A stretch of DNA of 64,000 bases, from assembly GCA_937975715.1 (NCBI GenBank), contig CALJUA010000030.1:48681-112680 (forward strand), read 5' to 3'. The position numbers and the translations under genes are program-made. This document shows positions 16,979-26,588 of the stretch, one piece after another. How positions within the stretch are numbered: the stretch's first letter is position 1; every line of letters begins with the position of its first letter. Under the pieces are notes generated by a model. That model was not told the origin of the DNA. It saw only the letters and a program-made list of their open reading frames with translations, and ran no database searches. The DNA is from an uncultured Candidatus Planktophila sp. GTDB lineage: Bacteria > Actinomycetota > Actinomycetes > Nanopelagicales > Nanopelagicaceae.

Positions 16979-17713
16979 ATGTCTGAATCAAGCACCCATG
17001 AAGAGATTATTTTCCGCGACGATGTCTCAGTCGAACTCATCAAGGCAAGCGCGAGCGATGCCGATGTCATCTGGGCGGCTCGCGTATCGACCGCAGGAGA
17101 GCAGTCGATGGATGAGATCGGTGAAGATCCAGCTCGTTCAGCAGGGTTGATTAACTACTTGGCTCGCGAACGCCATGGTTCACCATTTGAGCACACCTCA
17201 ATGACATTCTTTATCTCAGCACCCATCTTTGTCTTTCGCGAATTCATGCGCCACCGCATCGCCTCATATAACGAGGAGTCCGGTCGCTACCGTGAATTGA
17301 AGCCAGTTTTCTACATTCCTAACGCTGATCGTAATTTGATTCAGATCGGCAAGACAGGTGCTTACGAATTTGTTCCAGGCACAACAGAACAATTCCAGAC
17401 AACAGTGGAAGCAATGAAGAAGGCATACGTGGTTGCATACGATTCTTACAAGACGATGTTGGATGCAGGAATCGCTCGCGAAGTTGCACGTGCTGTATTG
17501 CCTGTTGCTACATATTCTTCAATGTATGTGACCATGAATGCACGTGCCTTGATGAACTTCCTATCACTGCGCACATCACGTGAAGGGTCGCACTTCCCAA
17601 GCTACCCACAGCGCGAAATTGAGATGGTTGCAGAGAAGATGGAGGCAGAATTTGCGAAATTGATGCCTCTTACCTATGCAGCCTTCGAAAAATCTGGTCG
17701 CGTCGCACCATAA
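16979..17713 (+). CDS. thyX: Flavin-dependent thymidylate synthase
   Basis: Methylates dUMP to dTMP using methylenetetrahydrofolate, NADPH and FAD. The 244-residue protein carries the ThyX signature RHRxxSxNExSxR as RHRIASYNEESGR at residues 91-103, and the substrate region ARAVLPVATYSSMYVTMNARAL. ATG 16979 gives the normal N-terminus; an upstream frame extension to 16935 has no ribosome site. thyX next to dapA is conserved in actinobacteria. Confidence 0.97.
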   Translation: MSESSTHEEIIFRDDVSVELIKASASDADVIWAARVSTAGEQSMDEIGEDPARSAGLINYLARERHGSPFEHTSMTFFISAPIFVFREFMRHRIASYNEESGRYRELKPVFYIPNADRNLIQIGKTGAYEFVPGTTEQFQTTVEAMKKAYVVAYDSYKTMLDAGIAREVARAVLPVATYSSMYVTMNARALMNFLSLRTSREGSHFPSYPQREIEMVAEKMEAEFAKLMPLTYAAFEKSGRVAP

Positions 17714-17717
17714 CCGA

Positions 17718-17723
17718 TAAGAT
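17718..17723 (+). promoter_or_regulatory. -10 element placing dapA as leaderless
   Basis: TAAGAT is followed by seven bases and ATG 17731. No Shine-Dalgarno is present. It lies in the 17-base gap behind thyX, so dapA can be transcribed on its own. Confidence 0.6.
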
Positions 17724-17730
17724 TCCCGCC

Positions 17731-18627
17731 ATGAGTATCAACGCACCATTCGGACGGCTTCTCACTGCAATGGTGACCCCTTTTAATAAGGATGGCTCAA
17801 TCGATTGGGATGGCGTTGCCACTCTTGCTCAGCACTTGGTCGATAACGGCCACGATGGCATTGCTGTAAATGGCACGACAGGTGAAGCGCCAACAACTAA
17901 GTCATCTGAAAAGCTTGAGATCATCCGTGTTGTTAAGAGCGTTGTTGGTCCCAACATCAAAGTTCTCTCAGGTGCCGGCGATAACGAAACCGCCTACACC
18001 GTCGAACAAGCTAAGCGTTCTCAAGAAGCCGGAGCAGATGGCCTTCTCGTTGTAGTGCCTTATTACAACAAGCCACCACAAGCTGGCGTAGAAGCACACT
18101 TCCGTGCAGTCGCTGCTGCTACAGATTTACCGATCATGATGTACGACATTCCCGGTCGCACAGGTATTGAAATTGAAAACGACACTATCTGCCGTCTCTT
18201 CGATAGCGTAGACAATATCGTCGCTCTCAAAGATGCCAAGGGCAATAGCGCAAGTACTTCATGGGTGATCAAGCGTTGCGGGATTCCTGTTTACTCAGGT
18301 GATGACATTCTCAACCTCCCTCTCCTGGCAGTAGGTGCGGTTGGTTTTGTCTCTGTCTGTGGCCACACGGTAGGTACCGAACTCAAGGCGATGCTCGATG
18401 CATGGTTCGCTGGAGATTCAGCAAAGGCCCTTGAGATTCATCAAAAGTTGCTTCCAGTATTTACCGGAACGTTCCGCACGCAAGGTGCAATTCTTACCAA
18501 GGCTGCAATGGGACTTATGGGTCTACCTGGCGGCACAACTCGTCTTCCTCTCGTCGATGCAACACCAGAACAGATCGAGCAGCTACGCAAAGATCTCACC
18601 GCTGGTGGCGTCGTTCTTAAGAATTAA
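17731..18627 (+). CDS. dapA: 4-hydroxy-tetrahydrodipicolinate synthase
   Basis: Condenses pyruvate with aspartate semialdehyde, the first committed step of diaminopimelate and lysine synthesis. The TIM-barrel protein has 298 residues: NGTTGEAPTT for substrate carboxylate binding, PYYNKPPQAG, the catalytic tyrosine Y138 in MMYDIPGRTG, and the Schiff-base lysine K167 in VALKDAKGN. All key residues are intact. The RNase J gene starts three bases after its stop. Confidence 0.97.
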   Translation: MSINAPFGRLLTAMVTPFNKDGSIDWDGVATLAQHLVDNGHDGIAVNGTTGEAPTTKSSEKLEIIRVVKSVVGPNIKVLSGAGDNETAYTVEQAKRSQEAGADGLLVVVPYYNKPPQAGVEAHFRAVAAATDLPIMMYDIPGRTGIEIENDTICRLFDSVDNIVALKDAKGNSASTSWVIKRCGIPVYSGDDILNLPLLAVGAVGFVSVCGHTVGTELKAMLDAWFAGDSAKALEIHQKLLPVFTGTFRTQGAILTKAAMGLMGLPGGTTRLPLVDATPEQIEQLRKDLTAGGVVLKN

Positions 18628-18630
18628 TCA

Positions 18631-20316
18631 ATGACTCAGCATCCCCATCCCAATCTAGGTACACCTACCAAGCTTCCTGCCGGTGGCTTGCGCATCGTCG
18701 CGCTCGGTGGAATCTCTGAGATTGGTCGCAATATGACCGTCTTTGAAACTGATGGAAAGTTATTGATTGTGGACTGCGGCGTTCTCTTTCCCGAAGATAA
18801 CCAACCTGGAATTGATTTAATCCTCCCTGACTTTAGTTATATACGTGATCGCCTTGATGATGTCGTTGGCGTATTTCTCACGCATGGACATGAAGACCAT
18901 ATCGGTGCCGTGCCATATCTCTTGCGCGAACGTGTAGATATTCCACTGTACGGGTCGCCTCTCACCATCGCTTTAATTACCGCTAAATGTAAAGAGCATC
19001 GCATCGGACCTATTACTCACGAGGTCCGGGAAGGCGATCGCTTTAAGTTAGAGGGCTTTGATCTCGAATGCATTGCCGTCAACCACTCCATCCCAGATGC
19101 GCTGGCAGTTGCTATTCGCACAAAGGCAGGAATGGTTCTTGCAACAGGCGACTTCAAGATGGATCAACTCCCATTGGATGGACGCACTACAGATTTGGCG
19201 AGCTTTGCTCGACTGGGGGATGAGGGCGTGGATATCTTCCTCGCGGACTCCACCAACGCGGATATCCCTGGCTTTACTCCGGCAGAGCGCGAAATCATGC
19301 CTGCGCTGCACCGTGTTATCGCGACTACAAAGAAGCGTGTGATCGTTGCTTCGTTCTCATCACATGTTCACCGCGTGCAGCAGGTCATTGATGTGGCACA
19401 CGAACACGGTCGCAAGGTCTGTTTCATCGGCCGTTCGATGGTGCGCAATATGAAGATTGCCGAAGATATGGGTTACCTCAGTGTTCCATCTGGCGCAGTC
19501 ATTGAATTAAAAGATCTCGATAATTACGGAGATAACGTTGTTTTAATCTCAACGGGATCGCAGGGCGAACCAATGGCGGCCCTATCGCGTATGGCCAATG
19601 GTGATCATCAGATTCGCGTCGGCCAAGGCGACACAGTCATCCTTGCATCATCACTTATTCCGGGAAATGAAAACTCTGTCTATCGAATTATCAACGAGCT
19701 CACTCGCTATGGCGCAAAGGTTGTCCATAAGGCGAATGCGCTGGTGCATGTATCGGGACATGCAGCGGCGGGGGAGTTGTTGTACTGCTACAACATCGTC
19801 AAGCCAAAGTATGCGATGCCTATCCACGGAGAATGGCGCCACTTAAAGGCTAATGCCGAACTCGCTATTCAATCTGGCGTACCTCGTGAAAATACTTTTA
19901 TCGCTGAAAACGGAATCGTGATTGATCTTGTTGCTGGTGTTGCAGAAGTAGCTGGCTCTATTCCAGTCGGATTTGTTTACGTCGATGGTCAAAGCATTGG
20001 CGATATCACCGAAGATTCTTTAAAGGACCGGCGCATCTTGGGCGAAGAGGGATTTATCTCCGTCATCGTCGTGATTGATTCTCAGAGCGGAAAGATTGTT
20101 GCCGGCCCCGATATCCATGCTCGTGGATTCAACGAAGATGTTGCGCTCTTTGATGAAGTCCGTGGAGATATTGAGAAGGCGCTGGCACATGCTGTTGCGG
20201 GTGGCACTAATGGAACTCACCAACTTTCCCAAGTGGTTCGTCGCACAATTGGATCGTGGGTCGGACAGAAACATCGTCGAAAGCCGATGATTGTCCCTGT
20301 TGTCATCGAAGTGTAA
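18631..20316 (+). CDS. rnj: Ribonuclease J
   Basis: Endo- and 5'-3' exoribonuclease of the metallo-beta-lactamase/beta-CASP superfamily, acting in mRNA decay and rRNA maturation. The 561 residues contain the zinc motif HGHEDH (H85, H87, D89, H90), the GDFKMDQ metal region, the beta-CASP part with SFSSHVHRVQQ, and HVSGHAAAGE. The C-terminal domain is complete. The position behind dapA and before ftsK is the actinobacterial arrangement. Confidence 0.96.
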   Translation: MTQHPHPNLGTPTKLPAGGLRIVALGGISEIGRNMTVFETDGKLLIVDCGVLFPEDNQPGIDLILPDFSYIRDRLDDVVGVFLTHGHEDHIGAVPYLLRERVDIPLYGSPLTIALITAKCKEHRIGPITHEVREGDRFKLEGFDLECIAVNHSIPDALAVAIRTKAGMVLATGDFKMDQLPLDGRTTDLASFARLGDEGVDIFLADSTNADIPGFTPAEREIMPALHRVIATTKKRVIVASFSSHVHRVQQVIDVAHEHGRKVCFIGRSMVRNMKIAEDMGYLSVPSGAVIELKDLDNYGDNVVLISTGSQGEPMAALSRMANGDHQIRVGQGDTVILASSLIPGNENSVYRIINELTRYGAKVVHKANALVHVSGHAAAGELLYCYNIVKPKYAMPIHGEWRHLKANAELAIQSGVPRENTFIAENGIVIDLVAGVAEVAGSIPVGFVYVDGQSIGDITEDSLKDRRILGEEGFISVIVVIDSQSGKIVAGPDIHARGFNEDVALFDEVRGDIEKALAHAVAGGTNGTHQLSQVVRRTIGSWVGQKHRRKPMIVPVVIEV

Positions 20317-20355
20317 AGACGGCGCGCCTTCCCATATCGAATAAATCTCACCACC

Positions 20356-20361
20356 TAAGAT
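20356..20361 (+). promoter_or_regulatory. -10 element placing ftsK as leaderless
   Basis: TAAGAT is followed by seven bases and GTG 20369. No Shine-Dalgarno is present. Confidence 0.6.
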
Positions 20362-20368
20362 TGAGCGT

Positions 20369-22714
20369 GTGGCTAAGAGAAAACGCACAGCAAAGAAGGC
20401 ATCCAGCAAGAGCGGTGTAATTCCGTTGATTGGTTCTGGAGTCGCTGCTACTTGGCGTTTAATCGCAAAGACCCTTGGCTCCTCTATCCGGTTCGTAGCC
20501 CGTGGCGCTAAGGATCTCGACCCTGAGCATCACCGCGACGGTGCGGCGCTATTCCTCTTCCTCCTCTCACTTGTCTCAGTGACAGGTACGTGGATGCGCT
20601 CAGAGGCTTTCTTGGGTCGCAATGTTTACTCATTCTTATACGGCGCATTTGGTGCAGTGGCGGTGGTAGTTCCAGTCGCGCTCGTCTACTTTGCTATCCG
20701 ACTTTTTCGCAAGCCAGATGACAAGCAGGGGACAGGTCGCATCACTGTTGGCCTTCTCATTCTGATTGTCAGCACAACGGGATTAGCCCACCTCTTCAGC
20801 GGATCACTCGGTGCATCAAACCCACAAGGTGCAACAGCAATCCGCCAAGGTGGCGGCTTACTCGGTTTCTATGTAGCCAAACCTTTGGTCGCAGTAATGT
20901 CGTCGCTCCTTGCGTACCCATTCTTATGTGCACTCTTTATCTTCGGCGCACTTGTTGTTACAGCAACACCGTTTTCAGAAGTGATTAATCGCGCAAAAGT
21001 TATTGCTACATGGATCAAATCAAAGCGACCTGTTCGCGAAGACGATGACTTTGAGATCAGCGATACGCCTCCCTTTGAGACTCCCGTTGTGGCATGGAAC
21101 GCTGAAGAGGACCATGACGAAGAGGAAGAACTCGAAGAAGCTGAGTTCGACGAAGAATTTACAGTTGAAGTTCCCAAGCCGCTTGAGGCTCAACTGAAAG
21201 AGCCACCAAAGACCAATCACCACCCTGAGCAGTTACTGCTGACAGGTGATTCTAAGTACGAACTTCCTTCACAGGATCTGCTCAAGGTAGGGCCTGCATC
21301 TAAGGGTAAGAGCAAAGCAAATGACACAGTCGTTGCTGCGCTCACTGAAGTTTTCAAGCAATTTGATATCGATGCAACGGTCACAGGCTTTATGCGCGGA
21401 CCAACAGTGACGCGCTATGAAGTTGAACTTGGTAATGCAGTAAAGGTCGAACGTATTACGGCGCTCTCAAAGAATATTTCCTACGCTGTAGCAAGTAGCG
21501 AAGTACGTATTCTCTCTCCAATTCCAGGTAAATCCGCTGTGGGTATTGAGATCCCTAATACTGATCGTGAGATTGTTGCCCTTGGCGATGTCATGCGTTC
21601 TAGCGTTGCGGGTCAGGATCATCACCCAATGTTGGTTGCTCTGGGTAAGGATGTTGAGGGTAACTTCGTCTGTGCAAACCTCGCAAAGATGCCTCACTTA
21701 CTCGTTGCAGGAGCAACGGGTGCTGGCAAGTCTTCGATGATTAACTCCATGATTACTTCAATCATGATGCGCGCAACTCCTGATGAAGTTCGACTTATTC
21801 TGATTGACCCTAAGCGCGTTGAACTCACCGCCTATGAAGGCATTCCGCATTTGATTACACCGATCATCACCAACCCAAAGAAGGCTGCAGATGCCTTGAC
21901 CTGGGTAGTACGTGAGATGGATCTTCGCTACGAAGACCTTGCAAACTTCGGCTTCCGTCATATCGATGACTTCAATAAGGCAGTGCGTGCAGGCAAGGTA
22001 GTTGCACCTCCGGGATCGGATCGCGTTCTCGAGCCATACCCATACCTACTTGTCGTCATCGACGAGCTTGCAGATTTGATGATGGTTGCAGCGCGCGAAG
22101 TAGAAGAGTCAGTTGTTCGCATTACGCAGCTCGCTCGTTCTGCAGGTATCCACTTGGTCCTTGCAACACAGCGTCCATCTGTCGATGTTGTTACAGGTTT
22201 AATCAAGGCCAACGTGCCTTCACGACTTTCATTTGCGACTTCATCCCTTGCAGATAGCCGCGTTATCTTGGATTCACCAGGTGCTGAAAAACTTATCGGA
22301 CAGGGTGATGGACTTTTCATTCCTATGGGAGCAAGCCGCGCAATTCGTATTCAGGGTGCTTATGTTTCTGAGCGCGAGATCGAAGCGGTGACAAACCATG
22401 TCAAGAAGCAACTTAAGCCTCGCTATCGTGAAGATGTCACCGCTGCTCCACAATCCTCAAAGATGATTGATAAAGAGATCGGCGATGATCTCGAGCTACT
22501 GTGCCAAGCAGTTGAACTTGTTGTTGGAACTCAATTTGGTTCTACTTCGATGTTGCAGCGAAAGTTGCGAGTTGGTTTTGCAAAGGCAGGACGCCTCATG
22601 GATCTCATGGAGTCTCGAGGAATCGTTGGTCCATCTGAAGGTTCCAAGGCTCGAGTTGTTCTCGTAACAAACGAAGAACTCGACTCAGTTCTCGCCACGC
22701 TCCGCGACTACTAA
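20369..22714 (+). CDS. ftsK: DNA translocase FtsK/SpoIIIE
   Basis: Septum-located ATPase that pumps chromosomal DNA during division. The 781 residues have a basic start, four membrane segments within about residues 55-200, an acidic linker (EEEELEEAEFDEEF), then the motor with Walker A GATGAGKSS near residue 448 and Walker B-type LLVVIDELADLMM, and a C-terminal winged-helix gamma domain (GSTSMLQRKLRVGFAKAGRLMD) that reads chromosomal orientation sequences. It is compact compared with enterobacterial FtsK because the linker is short. The start codon is GTG. Confidence 0.96.
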   Translation: MAKRKRTAKKASSKSGVIPLIGSGVAATWRLIAKTLGSSIRFVARGAKDLDPEHHRDGAALFLFLLSLVSVTGTWMRSEAFLGRNVYSFLYGAFGAVAVVVPVALVYFAIRLFRKPDDKQGTGRITVGLLILIVSTTGLAHLFSGSLGASNPQGATAIRQGGGLLGFYVAKPLVAVMSSLLAYPFLCALFIFGALVVTATPFSEVINRAKVIATWIKSKRPVREDDDFEISDTPPFETPVVAWNAEEDHDEEEELEEAEFDEEFTVEVPKPLEAQLKEPPKTNHHPEQLLLTGDSKYELPSQDLLKVGPASKGKSKANDTVVAALTEVFKQFDIDATVTGFMRGPTVTRYEVELGNAVKVERITALSKNISYAVASSEVRILSPIPGKSAVGIEIPNTDREIVALGDVMRSSVAGQDHHPMLVALGKDVEGNFVCANLAKMPHLLVAGATGAGKSSMINSMITSIMMRATPDEVRLILIDPKRVELTAYEGIPHLITPIITNPKKAADALTWVVREMDLRYEDLANFGFRHIDDFNKAVRAGKVVAPPGSDRVLEPYPYLLVVIDELADLMMVAAREVEESVVRITQLARSAGIHLVLATQRPSVDVVTGLIKANVPSRLSFATSSLADSRVILDSPGAEKLIGQGDGLFIPMGASRAIRIQGAYVSEREIEAVTNHVKKQLKPRYREDVTAAPQSSKMIDKEIGDDLELLCQAVELVVGTQFGSTSMLQRKLRVGFAKAGRLMDLMESRGIVGPSEGSKARVVLVTNEELDSVLATLRDY

Positions 22715-22773
22715 TCATGGGGGTGGGTTAGGGGTGATTTCGCTCCGAATGGACCACTGGGCTAGTAGTTATG

Positions 22774-22803
22774 AGATGAAGGTAGGTAAAATTCATCTAT
22801 CTT
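22774..22803 (+). terminator. Weak hairpin with T-tract behind ftsK
   Basis: AGATGAA (22774-22780) pairs with TTCATCT (22792-22798), followed shortly by CTTTTT. The stem is seven A/T-rich pairs with an 11-base loop, so it is a weak terminator candidate. Confidence 0.3.
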
Positions 22804-22822
22804 TTTATAAGGCGGGAGCAAA

Positions 22823-23548
22823 ATGAATCTAGGCGAGGTGCTTTCTAGTGCACGCGCCTCTTCACGCCTTTCGCTTGATGATCTTGCTTCGCTGACAAGT
22901 ATTCGCGCTGGATTACTGTCAGAGATGGAGAAGAATAATTTCTCACATTGCGGTGGCGATATTTATGCTCGTGGACACCTTCGCAACATCGCGCCGAAGA
23001 TTGGGCTTGATGCAAATCAACTCATCGATCTCTACAACGAAGAACATTCAGCAGAGAGCCGTAGTATTAACGAGATGCTTGCTGAAAATAATGTAGCTCG
23101 AGTTCCTCACGAAAAGAGAAGCATCTCTTGGAAAGTTCCAGCAGCATTTTCTATTGCGATTATTCTCGTTCTTGCTATTGCCCAAATTGTTATCACCAAT
23201 GTCAATAGCGAAAACCCAATAAAGCCATTAGCGACTGCGACTGCAACACCAGAGCCTTCTGCATCTGCAGTGGCTACCGAGGCAGCTTCGCCAACCACAT
23301 CTCCAGTTGGTGGGGGAGTAACGATGTCAATTACGGCAGCACGTGGAAATTCTTTGATTGATATCGTCGTCGATGGTCAGCACGTTGCAAAGGGATCTAT
23401 CTTCCAAGGCGAGAGCAAGTCTTTCGAAGCAACAACGTCAATCAGTATTTACTTCAGCAATCCTGCAGGACTTGATGTGACTGTCAATGGTGAACTTCTC
23501 GCTCCTCTTGGCGGTCAGAATCAAGAAGTGCGTCGCACATTCCGCTAA
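22823..23548 (+). CDS. RodZ-like HTH membrane protein
   Basis: A 241-residue protein with an N-terminal helix-turn-helix of the RodZ type (LGEVLSSARASSRLSLDDLA, with ARGHLRNIA), a single membrane segment at residues 104-125, a Thr/Ala/Pro/Ser-rich external linker and a C-terminal DUF4115-like beta domain (LIDIVVDGQHVAKGSIFQGE). RodZ proteins tie cytoplasmic scaffold to cell-wall synthesis. In actinobacteria this gene sits between ftsK and rimO, as here. GGGAG precedes ATG 22823. The exact role is inferred from domain order only. Confidence 0.8.
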   Translation: MNLGEVLSSARASSRLSLDDLASLTSIRAGLLSEMEKNNFSHCGGDIYARGHLRNIAPKIGLDANQLIDLYNEEHSAESRSINEMLAENNVARVPHEKRSISWKVPAAFSIAIILVLAIAQIVITNVNSENPIKPLATATATPEPSASAVATEAASPTTSPVGGGVTMSITAARGNSLIDIVVDGQHVAKGSIFQGESKSFEATTSISIYFSNPAGLDVTVNGELLAPLGGQNQEVRRTFR

Positions 23549-23553
23549 ACCTG

Positions 23554-23559
23554 TAGTAT
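23554..23559 (+). promoter_or_regulatory. -10 element placing rimO as leaderless
   Basis: TAGTAT is followed by seven bases and ATG 23567, without a Shine-Dalgarno. Confidence 0.55.
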
Positions 23560-23566
23560 CACCCCC

Positions 23567-24961
23567 ATGTCTCGCACCGTTGCAATTGTCACTATGGGCT
23601 GTGCCCGCAACGAAGTCGACTCTGAAGAACTTGCCGGACGTCTCGCTGCAGAAGGCTGGACTCTCGTAGAAAACGCTGACGACGCTGAAGTCGCAGTCGT
23701 AAATACATGTGGCTTTATCGAATCAGCGAAGAAAGACTCAGTTGATGCTCTTCTTGAGGCTAATTCGCTTAAAGGTCATGGCACTACCAAGGCGGTTGTT
23801 GCTGTCGGATGTATGGCTGAGCGTTATGGAAAAGAACTAGCAGAAGCGCTACCCGAGGCAGATGCGATTTTAGGTTTTGACGATTACCAAGATATCTCGG
23901 CAAAACTCAATTCGATTCTCTCTGGTAATTCACATCAGTCCCATACGCCGCAAGATCGTCGTGCGCTACTACCTATTACTCCCGTTGCACGCGCAGAGGC
24001 TCGTCGCGAAGTTCGAGATGCCAAGCACACCTCAAGTGTCGGCGCAGGTGGATCGCTCTTCCGTAAGCGACTCGGTAACGCTCCATGGGCACCGCTGAAG
24101 ATTGCTTCAGGTTGCGATCGTCGCTGTGCCTTCTGCGCTATTCCTTACTTCCGCGGTTCATTTATCTCACGCCCACCGCAGGAGATTCTGGAAGAGGCAG
24201 CATGGCTTGCCCAGAACGGCGTCAACGAGCTATTTCTAGTCAGCGAAAACACGACTTCATATGGAAAAGACCTCGGCGATCTTAAGTTGATGGAGAAGAT
24301 CCTTCACCAGTTCGCAGAGATCCCTGGTGTTGAGCGTGTTCGCCTCTCATATCTTCAGCCAGCAGAAGTCCGACCATCTCTACTACAGGCGATGATTGAG
24401 ACAGAGAAAGTCGCGCCGTACTTCGACCTCTCCTTCCAACACACCAGCCCATCGGTACTTCGCCGCATGCGTCGCTTTGGCGATTCAGAGAAGTTTCTGC
24501 ATCTGATTAATCAGATTCGTGCGCTCTCACCTGAAGCAGGAATCCGCTCTAACTTCATTGTTGGTTTCCCAGGGGAGACGCCAGAAGATTTCGATGATCT
24601 CGCACAGTTTGTAGCATCAGCAAAGCTCGATGCGATAGGCGTATTTGGCTACTCTGACGAAGACAATACAGAGGCGCTGGATCTTGCAGATAAAGTTGAT
24701 GAAGATGTCATTAAAGAGCGCCTCGAATCACTGTCGCGTCTTGCAGATGAAATGGTTTCACTTCGTGCTCAGGCTCGCATCGGTGAAAAAGTTCGCGTCC
24801 TTATTGAAGATGCAGAGCTGCAAGAGGGTCGTGCAGCTCATCAAGGTCCAGAAGTTGATGGAACAACTTCGTTTATCGGTACCGACTTTGCCGTGGGTCA
24901 ATATGTCGACGCTGTAGTGGTTGATTCAATGGGCGCCGATCTCGTTGCGAGGCCTTTGTAA
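23567..24961 (+). CDS. rimO: Ribosomal protein S12 methylthiotransferase RimO
   Basis: Radical-SAM enzyme that adds a methylthio group to an aspartate of ribosomal protein S12. The 464 residues show an N-terminal UPF0004 domain with its cluster cysteines (TMGCARNEVDSE, VVNTCGFIESA, VAVGCMAERYG), the radical-SAM CxxxCxxC at C183, C187 and C190 (GCDRRCAFCAIP), and a C-terminal TRAM domain. The PYFRGSFISRP segment is more like RimO than MiaB. pgsA starts directly after the stop. Confidence 0.94.
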   Translation: MSRTVAIVTMGCARNEVDSEELAGRLAAEGWTLVENADDAEVAVVNTCGFIESAKKDSVDALLEANSLKGHGTTKAVVAVGCMAERYGKELAEALPEADAILGFDDYQDISAKLNSILSGNSHQSHTPQDRRALLPITPVARAEARREVRDAKHTSSVGAGGSLFRKRLGNAPWAPLKIASGCDRRCAFCAIPYFRGSFISRPPQEILEEAAWLAQNGVNELFLVSENTTSYGKDLGDLKLMEKILHQFAEIPGVERVRLSYLQPAEVRPSLLQAMIETEKVAPYFDLSFQHTSPSVLRRMRRFGDSEKFLHLINQIRALSPEAGIRSNFIVGFPGETPEDFDDLAQFVASAKLDAIGVFGYSDEDNTEALDLADKVDEDVIKERLESLSRLADEMVSLRAQARIGEKVRVLIEDAELQEGRAAHQGPEVDGTTSFIGTDFAVGQYVDAVVVDSMGADLVARPL

Positions 24962-25504
24962 ATGTCATTGGTCATTACTCCCAACTGGCTTACAGTCCTT
25001 CGTATTGCACTCATTCCCAGTGGTGTATGGGCTCTCTTTCATAGCCCTAGCGCAACATGGCAGTGCATCGCGTGGTTGATTTACTTCACTCTAGGAATGA
25101 CGGATATTCTCGATGGACATTGGGCGCGCAAGTCAGGGCGTACAACTCCGCTAGGCGCTTTCCTCGATCCAGTTGCAGATAAGGCGCTCATTGGTTCTGC
25201 GATGATTTCACTTGCAATCCTTGATCGTTTTCCTTGGTGGATTGTTATTGTCATCCTTGCCCGTGAAATTGGAATCACCATCTTCAGATTAGTTGTCATT
25301 CGTGATGGAGTCATTCCAGCGAGCAAGGGTGGAAAGCTAAAGACTCTGACTCAGAATTTTGGAGTCAGCTTCTACATTCTGCCTCTTCCAGATGCTCTGC
25401 ATCCATTACGTGATGCGCTGATGGCAGTCGCTGTTGTGCTGACGATATGGAGCGGCATCGATTACATCGTGAAATGGCGTCAGAGTCGCAAAGTTACTCA
25501 GTAG
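24962..25504 (+). CDS. pgsA: CDP-diacylglycerol-glycerol-3-phosphate phosphatidyltransferase
   Basis: Membrane enzyme of phosphatidylglycerol synthesis. The 180-residue protein has the CDP-alcohol phosphotransferase signature with D48, D51, G52, A55, R56, G65, D69 and D73 all in place (DILDGHWARKSG, then GAFLDPVADK). Several hydrophobic helices surround it. It begins at the base after the rimO stop. In mycobacteria the equivalent pgsA3 is near clgR; here the fructose PTS is placed between pgsA and pncC-clgR. Confidence 0.92.
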   Translation: MSLVITPNWLTVLRIALIPSGVWALFHSPSATWQCIAWLIYFTLGMTDILDGHWARKSGRTTPLGAFLDPVADKALIGSAMISLAILDRFPWWIVIVILAREIGITIFRLVVIRDGVIPASKGGKLKTLTQNFGVSFYILPLPDALHPLRDALMAVAVVLTIWSGIDYIVKWRQSRKVTQ

Positions 25505-25640
25505 TTACGCTCAAATTCTCTGAAATTTACTGAAAAAGATTCATTTTTGTTACCCGAATAATCGGACAAAGGGTCATCCCAAGCGGTTTACTTTTACTAC
25601 CTATTCAGCGTGGATGGGTAGAAGTGAGGGACTCTTGGGG

Positions 25641-26585
25641 ATGTCGGTCTTAACCGTGACGCTCAATCCAAGTATTGATCGCACGATTGCCCTCTCATCT
25701 CTCAATGTCGGCGAAATTAATCGCGCCCAAGAGATCACGCTCCATCCAGGCGGCAAAGGCATCAACGTATCTCGCGCAGCACGCGCATTTGGTGTCGATA
25801 CACATGCGCTCTTTATCGGCGGAAAACTCGGCGAGTCATGGATGAGCGGCGAACTAGATAAAGCGAAGATTGCCCACACAGTAATTTCATTCGGAGATTC
25901 CATTCGCAGCAACATGACAATTGTTGAAGGCGACGGAACTGTGACAAAGATTAACGAGCCAGGCCCAACTCTTGGAAAGTCTGAGCTCGAGCTCATCAAA
26001 GAATCTCTCGCAAAGCTGCCACTTGATGGCAATTGGGTTGTCTTTGCAGGTCGCCTCAACCCTGGTTTGTCATCAGATGCATATGCGGAGCTTGCCACAT
26101 TTGCTAAAGCGCGCGGAGCTAAAGTAGCCGTCGATACTTCTGGCGAAGAATTCGCTTCAGCGGTGAAAGCTGGAGCAGTGGATCTGGTTAAGCCAAATCA
26201 CCACGAACTCTCAGAACTCGTCGGACGACCACTAGAGACCATTTCTGATGTCATTGCCGCAGCGCAAGAGGTTATCGCTGGGGGAGTCTCGACAATTTTG
26301 TGCAGCATGGGAGCCGATGGAGCGCTCCTCATTACTGCAGATGGCGCAACACATTGCGAACCTATTGAAAAAGTTTCAGGCACTCCAGTTGGCGCTGGAG
26401 ATATCTTGCTCGGAATCTTTATCGCAGCTGGATGCGATGTGGCAGCGCTCGAAGCTGCAATTGCATGGTCGGCCGCATCTGTTCCTCTGCCAGGAACATC
26501 TATTCCTTCTTCAGCACAAGCTGAAGCAGTCAAAGTGCGTACTCGTGATGATTTCGATCGAGCGCGCGTATTAGTGGAGGCATAA
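25641..26585 (+). CDS. fruK: 1-phosphofructokinase
   Basis: Phosphorylates fructose-1-phosphate, the product of the fructose PTS, to fructose-1,6-bisphosphate. PfkB-family protein of 314 residues from ATG 25641. Motifs are TLNPSIDRTI, HPGGKGINVSRAARAFG and the catalytic GTPVGAGDI near the end. An earlier in-frame ATG at 25614 would add nine residues, but GAGGG lies at good distance from 25641 and the family N-terminus begins there. It heads the operon fruK-IIA-IIB-IIC. A DeoR-type repressor gene usually seen in front is not present. Confidence 0.93.
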   Translation: MSVLTVTLNPSIDRTIALSSLNVGEINRAQEITLHPGGKGINVSRAARAFGVDTHALFIGGKLGESWMSGELDKAKIAHTVISFGDSIRSNMTIVEGDGTVTKINEPGPTLGKSELELIKESLAKLPLDGNWVVFAGRLNPGLSSDAYAELATFAKARGAKVAVDTSGEEFASAVKAGAVDLVKPNHHELSELVGRPLETISDVIAAAQEVIAGGVSTILCSMGADGALLITADGATHCEPIEKVSGTPVGAGDILLGIFIAAGCDVAALEAAIAWSAASVPLPGTSIPSSAQAEAVKVRTRDDFDRARVLVEA

Positions 26586-26588
26586 AAG

